DNA of 64,000 nt from Stutzerimonas nosocomialis (GTDB lineage Bacteria > Pseudomonadota > Gammaproteobacteria > Pseudomonadales > Pseudomonadaceae). The stretch covers positions 124,001 to 188,000 of the forward strand of contig NZ_QLAE01000001.1 in assembly GCF_005876855.1 (NCBI RefSeq). Direction: 5' to 3'. Of the stretch, positions 47,454-56,100 are shown piece by piece; within the stretch, counting starts at the first letter, position 1; every line of letters starts with the position of its first letter. The notes beneath the pieces were generated by a model. The model did not search any database. It had not been told where the DNA came from and saw only the letters and a program-made list of their open reading frames with translations. The position numbers and the translations under genes are program-made.

Positions 47454-48059
47454 ATGCCTACGCAACGCTACCGACTCGGCGGCCAGCTGGTCGCCCTCAT
47501 CCTCCTGGCCCTGATGCTCGGCGGTTGCGGAATCAACAACATTCCGCGCTACGACGAGCAGGTCAAGTCAGCCTGGTCGCAGGTGGAAAACCAGTACCAG
47601 CGCCGCGCCGACCTGATCCCCAACCTGGTGGAAACCGTCAAGGGCTTCGCCCAGCAGGAGCAGGAAACCCTCACGGCGGTGATCGAGGCGCGGTCGCGGG
47701 CGACCTCCATCCAGGTCGACGCCGCCACGCTGGACGATCCGCAGCAGCTGCAGCGCTTCCAGGAGGCGCAGAACCAGCTGACCGGCGCGTTGAGCCGACT
47801 GATGGCGGTCTCCGAGCGTTATCCGGAGCTCAAGTCCAACCAGAACTTCCTGGCGCTGCAGTCGCAGCTCGAGGGCACCGAAAACCGCATCGCCGTGGCG
47901 CGGCGCGATTTCATCACCGCGGTGGAGCGTTACAACACCGAGATCCGCACATTCCCGGGGCGTCTCTGGCACACGTTGATGTACAGCGACATGCCGCTGC
48001 GTGAGAACTTCGAGGCGACGGCCGAGAACGCCGAGCAAGCGCCGCAAGTGCAGTTCTGA
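47454..48059 (+). CDS. lemA: LemA-family lipoprotein
   Basis: LemA-type membrane-anchored helical protein of unknown function. I start at MPTQRYRLGGQLVALI (47454), giving 201 residues with a hydrophobic leader and lipobox LMLGGC (Cys25); earlier in-frame ATGs at 47376 and 47421 would put extra residues before the signal. The family core WSQVENQYQRRADLIPNLVETVKGF (~41-65; key words VENQYQRR and DLIPNLVETV) and a long coiled helix follow. The stop overlaps the next start (TGATG), so the LemA-TPM pair is translationally coupled. Confidence 0.9.
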   Translation: MPTQRYRLGGQLVALILLALMLGGCGINNIPRYDEQVKSAWSQVENQYQRRADLIPNLVETVKGFAQQEQETLTAVIEARSRATSIQVDAATLDDPQQLQRFQEAQNQLTGALSRLMAVSERYPELKSNQNFLALQSQLEGTENRIAVARRDFITAVERYNTEIRTFPGRLWHTLMYSDMPLRENFEATAENAEQAPQVQF

Positions 48060-48820
48060 TGCGTCGAACCCTCACCCTCGGCATCGTTCTGCTGGTCGCC
48101 TGGGCGGCGAGCGCGCTGGCCCAGGAGACCGGCCTGCCGGCGCTGACCGGTCGGGTCGTCGACCAGGCCGAGTTGCTCGACGCCCAGACCGAGGCGCGCC
48201 TGACTCAGATGCTGGCCGCTCACGAGCAGGCCACCTCCGAACAGGTGGTGGTGGTTACCGTGCCGGATCTGGGCGGGCGCAGCATCGAGGACTTCGGTGT
48301 CGCGCTGGGGCGGAAGTGGGGGATCGGCCAGGCCGGCGAAGACAACGGCGCGCTGCTTATCGTCGCCCGCGATGACCGACGCATGCGCATCGAGGTCGGC
48401 TACGGCCTCGAAGACCGGCTGACCGACGCCCAGGCCTCGATCATCATCAACACCCTCATGGCGCCGGCCTTTCGCCAGGCCGACTTCGCCGGCGGCATCG
48501 TCGAGGGCACCGAGGCGATGATCCAGGTGCTGGGCGGCAACCCGCTGCAGCGCGCCGGGCACCTGCCGGTGCGCCAGGAGCCCGAAGCGCCGGTGGCGGG
48601 GCTGTTCTTCTTCCTGCTGCTGGTGGTGGCGTTTCTCATCGGCGGCGGGCGTGGTGGGCGTGGCGGCCGGGGCGGTGGTGGCCGGGCACTGCTGCTCGGG
48701 GCCTTGCTCGGCGGCATGAGTCGCGGCGCCGGAATGGGCGGTGGCGGTGGCTTCGGTGGGGGCGGTTTCGGCGGCGGAGGCGGTGGCTTCGGTGGCGGCG
48801 GCGCCTCGGGCGGATGGTAA
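48059..48820 (+). CDS. TPM-domain protein with Gly-rich tail
   Basis: A 253-residue exported protein of the YgcG/TPM group that accompanies LemA. It has a signal peptide (cleavage after ASALA, ~21), a TPM domain (~28-160; VVDQAELLDAQTEARL and NGALLIVARDDRRMRIEVGYGLE are typical words), one membrane helix (~180-198) and a tail made almost only of Gly, Arg, Phe and Ser (GGGGFGGGG repeats). The N-terminal domain should sit in the periplasm and the tail inside the cell. Related TPM proteins have been tied to photosystem II repair in plants, but no bacterial role is settled. Confidence 0.9.
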   Translation: MRRTLTLGIVLLVAWAASALAQETGLPALTGRVVDQAELLDAQTEARLTQMLAAHEQATSEQVVVVTVPDLGGRSIEDFGVALGRKWGIGQAGEDNGALLIVARDDRRMRIEVGYGLEDRLTDAQASIIINTLMAPAFRQADFAGGIVEGTEAMIQVLGGNPLQRAGHLPVRQEPEAPVAGLFFFLLLVVAFLIGGGRGGRGGRGGGGRALLLGALLGGMSRGAGMGGGGGFGGGGFGGGGGGFGGGGASGGW

Positions 48821-48836
48821 GGACAAGGAACAGGCC

Positions 48837-49454
48837 ATGACTCTACTGACAGAAAGCGAGCAGCGGCAGGTGGCCGAGGCCATCGACCGCATCGAGCTCG
48901 ACACCGACGCCGAGGTGGTCACCGTGCTGGCCGCCCAGGCCGACGACTATCGTTACATCCCGCTGCTCTGGGCCAGCCTGCTGGCGCTGGTGGTGCCCGG
49001 TGCGCTGCTGTTCTTCACCGGCTGGGTCACGGCGCCGCACCTGCTGCTGGTGCAGTGGGCGAGCTTCATCGTGCTGGCGCTGCTGTTTCGCCTGCCGGGC
49101 CTGACCACCCGGCTGATACCGCGCCCGGTGCGCCACTGGCGTGCCTGCAACCTGGCGCGGCGGCAGTTCATCGAACTCAACCTGCACCACACCGAGGCCG
49201 ACACCGGTGTGCTGATCTTCGTCTGCGAAGCCGAACGCTACGTGGAGATCCTCGTCGATCGCGGCATTTCCAGCCGTATCGACAACCAGGCTTGGGCGTC
49301 CATCGTCGAGGCCTTCACTGACCGCGTCCGGCAGGGCCAGACGCTGGAAGGCTTCCTCATCTGCATCGAGGCCTGCGGCGCCTTGCTCAAGGAGCACGTG
49401 CCGGCCACCCACACCCGCAACGAGCTGCCCAACCGCCTGGTGGTGCTGCCCTGA
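48837..49454 (+). CDS. Second TPM-domain membrane protein
   Basis: A 205-residue protein starting MTLLTESEQRQVAEAIDRIE (48837), 16 bases after the previous gene; the frame upstream is a Gly/Ala-rich shadow of that gene's tail. The N-terminus EQRQVAEAIDRIELDTDAEVV matches the shorter TPM form. Two helices (~45-62 and ~68-85) split the domain, and the C-terminal half holds HHTEADTGVLIFVCEAERYVEILVDRGI (only key words TGVLIFV and ERYVEILVD matter). Third gene of the lemA operon. It ends three bases before the convergent ATPase gene. Confidence 0.88.
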   Translation: MTLLTESEQRQVAEAIDRIELDTDAEVVTVLAAQADDYRYIPLLWASLLALVVPGALLFFTGWVTAPHLLLVQWASFIVLALLFRLPGLTTRLIPRPVRHWRACNLARRQFIELNLHHTEADTGVLIFVCEAERYVEILVDRGISSRIDNQAWASIVEAFTDRVRQGQTLEGFLICIEACGALLKEHVPATHTRNELPNRLVVLP

Positions 49455-49457
49455 GGG

Positions 49458-51242
49458 TTACTTCTGCTCGCTCTGCGGGGCGACTCGCAGGACTTCCTCG
49501 ACGGTGGTCAGCCCGGCGGCGATCTTCTGCGCGCCTGACAGCCGCAGGCTGCGCATGCCGTCCTTGAAGGCGTGTCGACGCAACGCGACGATGTCGGTAT
49601 CGGCGCTGATCAGCGGCTTGATCGCATCGTTGAGCAGCATGATCTCGTACACCCCGGCGCGCCCGCGATAGCCCGTGTCGCGGCATTCCAGGCAGCCGAC
49701 CGCCTGCTGCGCGGTGGTCGGCAGCGGCGCGTTCCAAGGCTTGGTCAGAGCCTGCCAGTCGTCCTCGTCGATCTCGACCGGCGCCTTGCAGTGCGGGCAG
49801 AGGGTGCGCACCAGGCGCTGCGCCATCACGCCCAGCAGGGTGGCCTTGAGCAGGTAGTGCGGCACGCCCAGTTCCAGCAGGCGGGTGATGGCGCTCGGGG
49901 CGTCGTTGGTGTGCAGCGTCGAGAGCACCAGGTGGCCGGTGAGCGCGGCCTGGATCGCCATCTCGGCGGTCTCCAGGTCGCGGATCTCGCCGACCATGAT
50001 GATGTCCGGGTCCTGGCGCATCAGGGCGCGCACGCCGCTGGCGAAGGTCAGGTCGATGTTGTGCTGCACCTGCATCTGGTTGAAGGCCCCTTCGATCATC
50101 TCGATCGGGTCCTCGATGGTGCAGACGTTCACCTCGGGCGTGGCCAGCTGCTTGAGGGTGGTGTAGAGCGTGGTGGTCTTGCCCGAGCCGGTCGGGCCGG
50201 TTACCAGGATGATGCCGTTGGGCTGGCCGGTCATGCTCTTCCAGCGGCGCAGGTCGTCGGCCGAGAAGCCCAACTGGTCGAAGCTCTTGAGCAGCACCTC
50301 CGGGTCGAAGATCCGCATCACCATCTTCTCGCCGAACGCGGTGGGCAGCGTCGACAGGCGCAGCTCCACCTCGCCGCCGTCCGGGGTCTTGGTCTTGACC
50401 CGGCCGTCCTGCGGCTTGCGCTTCTCGGCGACGTTCATCCGCCCGAGCGACTTGAGGCGGCTGACCACCGCCATGGTGACCTGGGGCGGGAACTGGTAGA
50501 CGTTGTGCAGCACGCCGTCGATGCGAAAGCGTACCGAACCCTGCTCGCGGCGCGGCTCGATGTGGATATCGCTGGCGCGCTGCTGGAAGGCGTACTGGAA
50601 CAGCCAGTCGACGATGTTGACGATATGCGAGTCGTTGGCGTCCGGCTCCTGGTCGCTGGCGCCGAGGTTGAGCAGCTGCTCGAAGTTGCCCACGCCGCTG
50701 ATCTTCTGGTCATGGGCGGTGGCGCCGCTGACCGACTTGGCCAGGCGATAGAACTCCACGGTGAAGCGCTGGATGTCCGCCGGGTTGGCCACCACGCGCT
50801 TGATCGGCCGCTTGAGCACATGGACCAGGTTGGCTTCCCAGGCCTGCACGTAGGGCTGGGCGCTGGCGATGGTGACCGCCTCGTTTGTCGCCGCCACGGC
50901 GAGAATCTTGTGCCGCTGGGCAAAGGCGTAGGACATCAGCGGCGTGACCGCGGCCACGTCGATCTTCAGCGGGTCGATGCGCAGGTAGGGTTGTCCGGCC
51001 TTGTCGGCCAGCCACTGGGTCAGGGTTTCCAGGTCGAGCTGCTTGCCCGGGCGCTTCTGGTCGCCGATCTGCTGCGCCGCGAGAAACTCCAGCGGGTGCT
51101 GCTGGGTGTTCAGGCTGCTGCGGCGGATGGCCAGGCACTGCTCGGCGGTGTCCTGGTCGAGGTGGCCCTGGCTGACCAGTTCGCGCAGCACGTCGTTGAG
51201 GTCGAGCCAGCGGTCGGCGGCGGGGGAGGCTAGGGCGGACAT
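49458..51242 (-). CDS. PilB/GspE-like secretion ATPase, orphan
   Basis: Hexameric ATPase of the type II secretion/type IV pilus assembly class, 594 residues. N-terminal MshEN-like region (~15-150); C-terminal ATPase with Walker A GPTGSGKTTT (~347-356), Asp box, Walker B-like RQDPDIIMVGEIRDLETAE (~410-428) and His box STLHTNDAPSAITRL. Two CxxC pairs, CPHC and CLEC (~475 and ~510), fit the zinc motif of GspE/PilB. No other pilus or secretion gene is nearby; the neighbours are a CHAD protein and phosphate genes. The same orphan exists at this place in P. aeruginosa as I recall, so it is conserved. Partner machine unknown. Confidence 0.9.
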   Translation of the reverse strand: MSALASPAADRWLDLNDVLRELVSQGHLDQDTAEQCLAIRRSSLNTQQHPLEFLAAQQIGDQKRPGKQLDLETLTQWLADKAGQPYLRIDPLKIDVAAVTPLMSYAFAQRHKILAVAATNEAVTIASAQPYVQAWEANLVHVLKRPIKRVVANPADIQRFTVEFYRLAKSVSGATAHDQKISGVGNFEQLLNLGASDQEPDANDSHIVNIVDWLFQYAFQQRASDIHIEPRREQGSVRFRIDGVLHNVYQFPPQVTMAVVSRLKSLGRMNVAEKRKPQDGRVKTKTPDGGEVELRLSTLPTAFGEKMVMRIFDPEVLLKSFDQLGFSADDLRRWKSMTGQPNGIILVTGPTGSGKTTTLYTTLKQLATPEVNVCTIEDPIEMIEGAFNQMQVQHNIDLTFASGVRALMRQDPDIIMVGEIRDLETAEMAIQAALTGHLVLSTLHTNDAPSAITRLLELGVPHYLLKATLLGVMAQRLVRTLCPHCKAPVEIDEDDWQALTKPWNAPLPTTAQQAVGCLECRDTGYRGRAGVYEIMLLNDAIKPLISADTDIVALRRHAFKDGMRSLRLSGAQKIAAGLTTVEEVLRVAPQSEQK

Positions 51243-51308
51243 CGAAACTCCTTGGATGGCGAGGGCGGCTGCCGTGCATCCTGGCGTTCGGCGCCGCCGG
51301 CCATCAGC

Positions 51309-52673
51309 TTAACGGGTGAGCGCCTTCCACGCCTTGAGCGTCCACACAGTATGGGCCTGCTCGGCGCGGGCACCGAGGGTCTCTTCGCTGCGCGGCAGGA
51401 CGGCCAGGGCATGCAGCTTGGCCAGCTCGCCATACAGGCGGTCGACCTCGGGCAGCTCCAGCACCGGCCGCGCCAGGCGCAGCCAGACCAGCAGCCGCTC
51501 CATGCGCGGCAGCTGCTCGTCGAGGTCCTCGGGTTGCTGCTTGTAGCGCGGCAGTTGCAGGGCCTCGGCTTCTTCGCCGAGCTGGCGCGGCAACCACTTG
51601 CCCAGTTGCGCGGCGCCCTGGCGGTTGCCACGCTCGTTGCGGCCTTGCGTCCAGCCGCGTTGCAACAGCCAGCGCGAGGCGTTGAGGGAGAACAGCCCCC
51701 AGCGGATCTGGCCCAGTTCGTCGGCGAAGCGCTGCGGCGCCGCCTGGCGTACGGTGCTGTCGTCCTGCCCGGCGTCCAGCTGCGGGCGCCAGTCGCCGAT
51801 CAGCGCGTCGAGGGCTTCACGCAATTCCCGGCTGCTGGCCCGCGGCGCCGCCTGGCCGAGGCTGCCGAGCAGGGCGCGCAGGTCGACCAGCTGCTGCAGC
51901 CAGTCGCCCAGCAGGCTCCAGTGGCCATTGAAGCGGTACTGTTCGGCGAGCCGCTGGCTGTTGCCGAGCAGGTGCCAGCCCAGCGCCGCGACCGCGTCGT
52001 CCAGCGGCATCGCGGGGTCCAGTTGCGCCGCCGGCAGGGCGATGGCGTAGCTCTGCGGGTCGTGCAGACGGTAGCCGCGCTCGGCCTTGCTGATGTCGCA
52101 GGGCATCAGCGCAAGATCGGCGGCGAGCTCGGCCGCCAGTTCCAGCAGGGCCTCGGGCTCGCCCTGGCGCAGCTCCAGCTCCAGTTCGCAGATTTCCTCG
52201 GACTGCTTGCCGGCCGTCACCTTGCCGAGGTCCAGCGCCGCTTCCACGACGACCCGGGACTTGCCGCGCCCCCAGGCGATCTCGGCCTTCTCGCGGACGA
52301 AGTCGGTGGTGAAGATCGGCTTGAGGGTCTTCTTGTCCAGCGTCGCCAGGCTCGCCGGCCAGCAGTCATCGGTGAGCTTCTTCGGATCGAGCTTGGGCTT
52401 GTCCAGGTACCAGTCCCATTCGTTGCGTTCGGACAGGCCGGCCACGCTCTGGCCACGGCTCTTGAGGGTCTGGATGTGGGTGTCGCCGTCGCGCCGCAGA
52501 CGCAGGGCGACCCTGGCCTGAGCAAGATCGCGTTGCGGCGTGTCGAAATACTGGTTGAACAGTTCGTGGCGCTGCCAGCCGCTCTTGTTGCGCTTCTTCA
52601 GCAGCGGATGCTCGCGCAGCGCCTGGAGGGTTTCGCGGCTGACGCGCAGCTTGATTTCGGTTTCTTTCTGCAT
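51309..52673 (-). CDS. CYTH-CHAD domain protein
   Basis: A 454-residue cytoplasmic protein combining a CYTH triphosphate-tunnel domain (~1-200) and a helical CHAD domain (~215-450). The CYTH signature ExExK is E4-T-E6-I-K8 right after the start MQKETEIKLRV, which fixes the start at 52673. Paired basic/acidic strands such as RVALRLRRDGDTHIQTLK follow. The CHAD part is rich in Arg/His (RHELFNQ is CYTH; RWLLQRGW and MERLLVWLRLARP are CHAD). CYTH proteins hydrolyse triphosphates and CHAD domains bind polyphosphate, so a polyphosphate role is likely. It is divergent from DUF47-pit and has a Pho-like box upstream. Confidence 0.9.
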   Translation of the reverse strand: MQKETEIKLRVSRETLQALREHPLLKKRNKSGWQRHELFNQYFDTPQRDLAQARVALRLRRDGDTHIQTLKSRGQSVAGLSERNEWDWYLDKPKLDPKKLTDDCWPASLATLDKKTLKPIFTTDFVREKAEIAWGRGKSRVVVEAALDLGKVTAGKQSEEICELELELRQGEPEALLELAAELAADLALMPCDISKAERGYRLHDPQSYAIALPAAQLDPAMPLDDAVAALGWHLLGNSQRLAEQYRFNGHWSLLGDWLQQLVDLRALLGSLGQAAPRASSRELREALDALIGDWRPQLDAGQDDSTVRQAAPQRFADELGQIRWGLFSLNASRWLLQRGWTQGRNERGNRQGAAQLGKWLPRQLGEEAEALQLPRYKQQPEDLDEQLPRMERLLVWLRLARPVLELPEVDRLYGELAKLHALAVLPRSEETLGARAEQAHTVWTLKAWKALTR

Positions 52674-52688
52674 GGTGCCCAGGGGGTG

Positions 52689-52720
52689 CCTATAGTTTGA
52701 AAGTGACAGCTTGATGACGC
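52689..52720 (-). promoter_or_regulatory. Candidate Pho box upstream of the CYTH-CHAD gene
   Basis: On the minus strand GCGTCAT-CAAG-CTGTCAC (52720 down to 52703) has 7-4-7 spacing and 11 of 14 consensus half-site matches. TATAGG (52694-52689) lies eight bases after it as a possible -10. The predicted start of transcription would be only about ten bases before the ATG at 52673, a short leader, which is the main weakness. Confidence 0.5.
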
Positions 52721-52782
52721 GTGGTGGCGGGCGTTCAAGCTCATCCGTATACTTGCCGCCTCTTTGAAACCGGGGTTTCCCT

Positions 52783-53460
52783 ATGCCGATCAATCCCTTC
52801 GTCAGCCTGTTCGGACGCTCGCCCATCGGGCCGATGCAACAGCACATGACAAAGGCGCACGAGTGTGCAGCGAATCTGGTGCCGTTCTTCCAGGCTGCGA
52901 TGGACGAGGACTGGGAGCGCGTCGAACAGATTCAGAAAGAGATGGCGCGGCTTGAAAACGAAGCCGACAAGCTCAAGAAGAGCGTACGCCAGCATCTGCC
53001 CAAAAGCCTGTTCCTGCCGGTCCCGCGCTCCGATCTGCTGGATCTGCTCAGTGTACAGGACAAAATTGCCAACCGCGCCAAGGACATCGCCGGCCTGATG
53101 CTGGGCCGCTGCATGACCGTGCCGCAGGGGCTGCAGCCCGAGATGCTGGCTTTCGTCCAGCGTTCGGTCGAGGCCAGCGCCCAGGCGCTCAAGGCCATGA
53201 AAGAGCTCGATTCGCTGCTGGAAACCGGTTTCAGCGGCCGCGAGGTCATTCTCGTCGAACAGATGGTGGAAGAGCTCGAGGAAATCGAGCGCGACACCGA
53301 TCGCATGCAGGTCACGGTCCGCCGAGCCCTGTTCAAACTGGAAAAGGACCTTCCGCCAGTCGATGTGATGTTTCTCTACAAGATCATCGAATGGGTCGGG
53401 GACGTCGCCGATCGCGCCGAGCGCGTCGGCAACCGACTGGAACAATTGCTGGCGCGCTAG
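52783..53460 (+). CDS. DUF47 (TIGR00153) PhoU-like protein, Pit accessory
   Basis: A 225-residue all-helical protein related to PhoU, encoded directly before pit in many bacteria and thought to regulate or assist the Pit transporter. Typical words: PINPFVSLFGRSP at the start, DLLDLLSVQDKIANRAKDIAGLM (~85-107; key DKIANRAKD) and IEWVGDVADRAERVGNRLE (~202-220), which mirror the E/D-rich metal sites of PhoU. TATACT at 52748-52753 is a sigma-70-type -10 with no clear Pho box on this side. It ends 35 bases before pit. Confidence 0.92.
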   Translation: MPINPFVSLFGRSPIGPMQQHMTKAHECAANLVPFFQAAMDEDWERVEQIQKEMARLENEADKLKKSVRQHLPKSLFLPVPRSDLLDLLSVQDKIANRAKDIAGLMLGRCMTVPQGLQPEMLAFVQRSVEASAQALKAMKELDSLLETGFSGREVILVEQMVEELEEIERDTDRMQVTVRRALFKLEKDLPPVDVMFLYKIIEWVGDVADRAERVGNRLEQLLAR

Positions 53461-53495
53461 TCGCCAGCTTCCTTTCTGGGTCTACAGGTAGCTTT

Positions 53496-54755
53496 ATGTC
53501 TCTTATTGCGGATTACGGTTTCGTACTCCTGATGCTCGCCTGCATCTTCGGTTTGTTCATGGCCTGGGGTGTGGGCGCCAACGACGTGGCCAATGCGATG
53601 GGTACGTCGGTGGGGTCGCGGGCACTGACCATCAAGCAGGCGATCATCGTTGCGATGATCTTCGAGTTCTGCGGTGCCTATCTGGCCGGTGGCGAAGTCA
53701 CCGAGACGGTCAAGAGCGGCATCGTCGACGCCTCGGTGATTCCCCCCGAACTGATGGTGCTGGGCATGATGTCGGCGTTGCTGGCCGCCGGCACCTGGCT
53801 GCTGGTCGCCTCCACCCGCGGCTGGCCGGTTTCCACCACCCATTCGATCGTCGGCGCGGTGATCGGCTTCGCCGCTGTCGGTATCTCGGTCGATGCGGTG
53901 CACTGGAACAGCGTCGGGCCGATCGTCGCCAGTTGGGTCGTCTCCCCGGTGCTGTCCGGCGCCGTGGCCTTCGGCCTGTTCATCAGCGTGCAGAAGCTGA
54001 TCATCGACACCGACAATCCGTTCCAGAACGCCAAGCGGTTCGTGCCGTTGTACATGTTCCTGACCGGCTTTATGGTCTCGATCATGACCCTCTCCAAGGG
54101 CCTCAAGCACATCGGGCTGGACCTCTCCACTCAGCAGAGCCTGCTGCTCTCGGTGGGCATCGGCGTGCTGGTGATGCTGATCGGCGTGGCCCTGCTCAGC
54201 CGCATCAAGGTGGACGTCGAGGCGGACAAGGCCTTCCACTTCTCCAGTGTGGAAAAGGTCTTCGCCGTCCTGATGATTTTCACCGCCTGTTCCATGGCCT
54301 TCGCCCATGGCTCCAACGACGTGGCCAACGCCGTCGGCCCGCTGGCCGCCATCGTCGGCGTGATCCAGGGCGGTGGCGAGATCGGCGCGCGTTCGGCGGT
54401 CCCGGGCTGGGTCCTGCTGCTCGGCGCGACCGGCATCGTCATCGGCCTGGCCACCTACGGCTACAAGGTGATCGCCACCATCGGCCGCGAGATCACCGAG
54501 CTCACCCCGAGCCGTGGCTTCGCCGCCGAACTGGCCACCGCGAGCACGGTGGTCGGCGCCTCGGCCATCGGCCTGCCGGTCTCCACCACCCACACCCTGG
54601 TCGGCGCGGTGCTCGGGGTGGGCATCGCGCGCGGTATCGGTGCGCTGAACCTGGGCGTGATCGGCTCGATCTTCATGTCCTGGATCATCACCCTGCCGGT
54701 CGGCGCCGGGCTGTCGATCCTCTACTTCCTGATCCTGCGCGCGATCTTCACCTGA
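53496..54755 (+). CDS. pitA: Low-affinity inorganic phosphate transporter (Pit)
   Basis: PHO4-family symporter that imports metal-phosphate with protons. The start MSLIADYGFVLLML at 53496 excludes an upstream shadow extension. The 419-residue protein has the two inverted PHO4 signatures GANDVANAMGTSVGSR (~26-41) and AHGSNDVANAVGPLAAI (~269-285), each followed by a helix set, and ends with VSTTHTLVGAVLGVGIARG. It forms an operon with the DUF47 gene. A 12-bp hairpin follows the stop. Confidence 0.93.
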   Translation: MSLIADYGFVLLMLACIFGLFMAWGVGANDVANAMGTSVGSRALTIKQAIIVAMIFEFCGAYLAGGEVTETVKSGIVDASVIPPELMVLGMMSALLAAGTWLLVASTRGWPVSTTHSIVGAVIGFAAVGISVDAVHWNSVGPIVASWVVSPVLSGAVAFGLFISVQKLIIDTDNPFQNAKRFVPLYMFLTGFMVSIMTLSKGLKHIGLDLSTQQSLLLSVGIGVLVMLIGVALLSRIKVDVEADKAFHFSSVEKVFAVLMIFTACSMAFAHGSNDVANAVGPLAAIVGVIQGGGEIGARSAVPGWVLLLGATGIVIGLATYGYKVIATIGREITELTPSRGFAAELATASTVVGASAIGLPVSTTHTLVGAVLGVGIARGIGALNLGVIGSIFMSWIITLPVGAGLSILYFLILRAIFT

Positions 54756-54764
54756 TCCTCCGGC

Positions 54765-54793
54765 GGTTGCCGCGCGCGCCACGCGCGGCAACC
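54765..54793 (+). terminator. Hairpin after pit
   Basis: GGTTGCCGCGCG (54765-54776) pairs perfectly with 54782-54793 around CGCCA, nine bases after the pit stop. The following sequence is not T-rich, so termination may be Rho-dependent or partial. Confidence 0.6.
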
Positions 54794-54901
54794 CGGACAT
54801 CCGTTGTTGCCATCCTCTTGCCCATCGCGGACGGATCGCGGTCTGCGGCGGCGCGTTTCATGCTTCACTGAAGACCTCATCTTTTCCACGGAGGTTGTCC
54901 G

Positions 54902-56053
54902 GTGTCCGTACCCTCGCTCAAAGACCAGTTCGCCGCGCTCATCGCCGCGCCTTCGGTGAGCTGCACCCAGCCGCACTGGGACCAGACCAACCAGCCGGTC
55001 ATCGATCTGCTCGCCACCTGGCTCGATGAGCTGGGCTTCGCCTGCGAGCGGCAGGAGGTCGCGCCCGGCAAATTCAACCTGCTGGCCAGCCGTGGCAGCG
55101 GCCCGGGCGGGCTGGTGCTGGCCGGGCACAGCGACACGGTGCCCTTCGACGCCGAACTCTGGGCGGGCGACCCGCTCCGGCTGCGCGAGGCCGACGATCG
55201 CTGGTACGGCCTCGGCGCCTGCGACATGAAGGGCTTTTTCGCGCTCATCATCGAGGCGGTGCGGCCGTTGCTGGATCAGCCGTTCAGGCAGCCGCTGCTG
55301 ATCCTCGCCACCTGCGACGAGGAAAGCTCGATGGCCGGCGCGCGGGCATTGGCCGAGGCGGGCCGGCCGCTGGGGCGCGCCGCGGTGATCGGCGAGCCGA
55401 CCGGCCTGCGCCCGGTGCGTCTGCACAAGGGCGTGATGATGGAGCGCATCGACATCCTCGGGCAGAGCGGCCATTCCTCCAACCCGGCCTACGGCCACAG
55501 CGCGCTGGACGCGATGCACGCGGTGATGGGCGAGCTGATGACGCTGCGCGGCCAGTGGGCGCTCGAGTACCGCAACCCGATGTTCGACGTGCCCCAGCCG
55601 ACGCTGAACCTCGGTTGCATCCATGGCGGCGACAATCCCAATCGCATCTGCGGGCACTGTTCGCTGGAGTTCGACCTGCGGCCGCTGCCGGGCATGGAGC
55701 CCGAGCAGCTGCGTGCGCTGATCCGCCAGCGGCTGGTGCCGGTGGCCGAGCGACACCAGGTGAAGATCGACCTGGCGCCGCTGTTTCCCCACGCCCCGGC
55801 ATTCGAGCAACCGGCCGGTGGCGAACTGGTGACGGTGGCCGAGCGTCTGACCGGACATGCGGCCGAGGCGGTGGCGTTCGGTACCGAAGCGTCTTATCTT
55901 CAGCAGCTCGGCTGCGAAACGCTGGTCATGGGCCCCGGTGACATCGCCTGCGCCCACCAGCCCGACGAGTACCTGCAGCTGTCGCGCATCGAGCCGACCG
56001 TGCGTCTGCTGCGCGAGCTGATCGGCCATTACTGCCTGGCGCCGGCCCGCTGA
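54902..56053 (+). CDS. argE: Acetylornithine deacetylase
   Basis: M20-family zinc hydrolase of arginine synthesis, which removes the acetyl group from N-acetylornithine. GTG start at 54902 (GGAGG at 54890) gives 383 residues. Metal-site motifs are intact: LAGHSDTVPFD (~74-84), LGACDMKGFFALI (~102-114), CDEESSMAGARAL (~138-150), and a C-terminal His in IACAHQPDEYLQLS. The dimerisation lid lies at ~175-285. It is followed 47 bases later by argA, so the operon holds both the entry step and a deacetylation route; most Pseudomonas recycle acetyl through ArgJ, so argE here may be secondary. Confidence 0.93.
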   Translation: MSVPSLKDQFAALIAAPSVSCTQPHWDQTNQPVIDLLATWLDELGFACERQEVAPGKFNLLASRGSGPGGLVLAGHSDTVPFDAELWAGDPLRLREADDRWYGLGACDMKGFFALIIEAVRPLLDQPFRQPLLILATCDEESSMAGARALAEAGRPLGRAAVIGEPTGLRPVRLHKGVMMERIDILGQSGHSSNPAYGHSALDAMHAVMGELMTLRGQWALEYRNPMFDVPQPTLNLGCIHGGDNPNRICGHCSLEFDLRPLPGMEPEQLRALIRQRLVPVAERHQVKIDLAPLFPHAPAFEQPAGGELVTVAERLTGHAAEAVAFGTEASYLQQLGCETLVMGPGDIACAHQPDEYLQLSRIEPTVRLLRELIGHYCLAPAR

Positions 56054-56100
56054 CCGGAGCCCGGCCGCCGCTTCGCCCGACCTGACATCCAAGGGTATCC

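Noticed and set aside
48640-48820. GGT/GGC-rich stretch as a simple-sequence repeat or slippage hotspot.
   Set aside because: It codes the Gly-rich tail normal for the LemA-linked TPM protein, and codons vary rather than repeat exactly.
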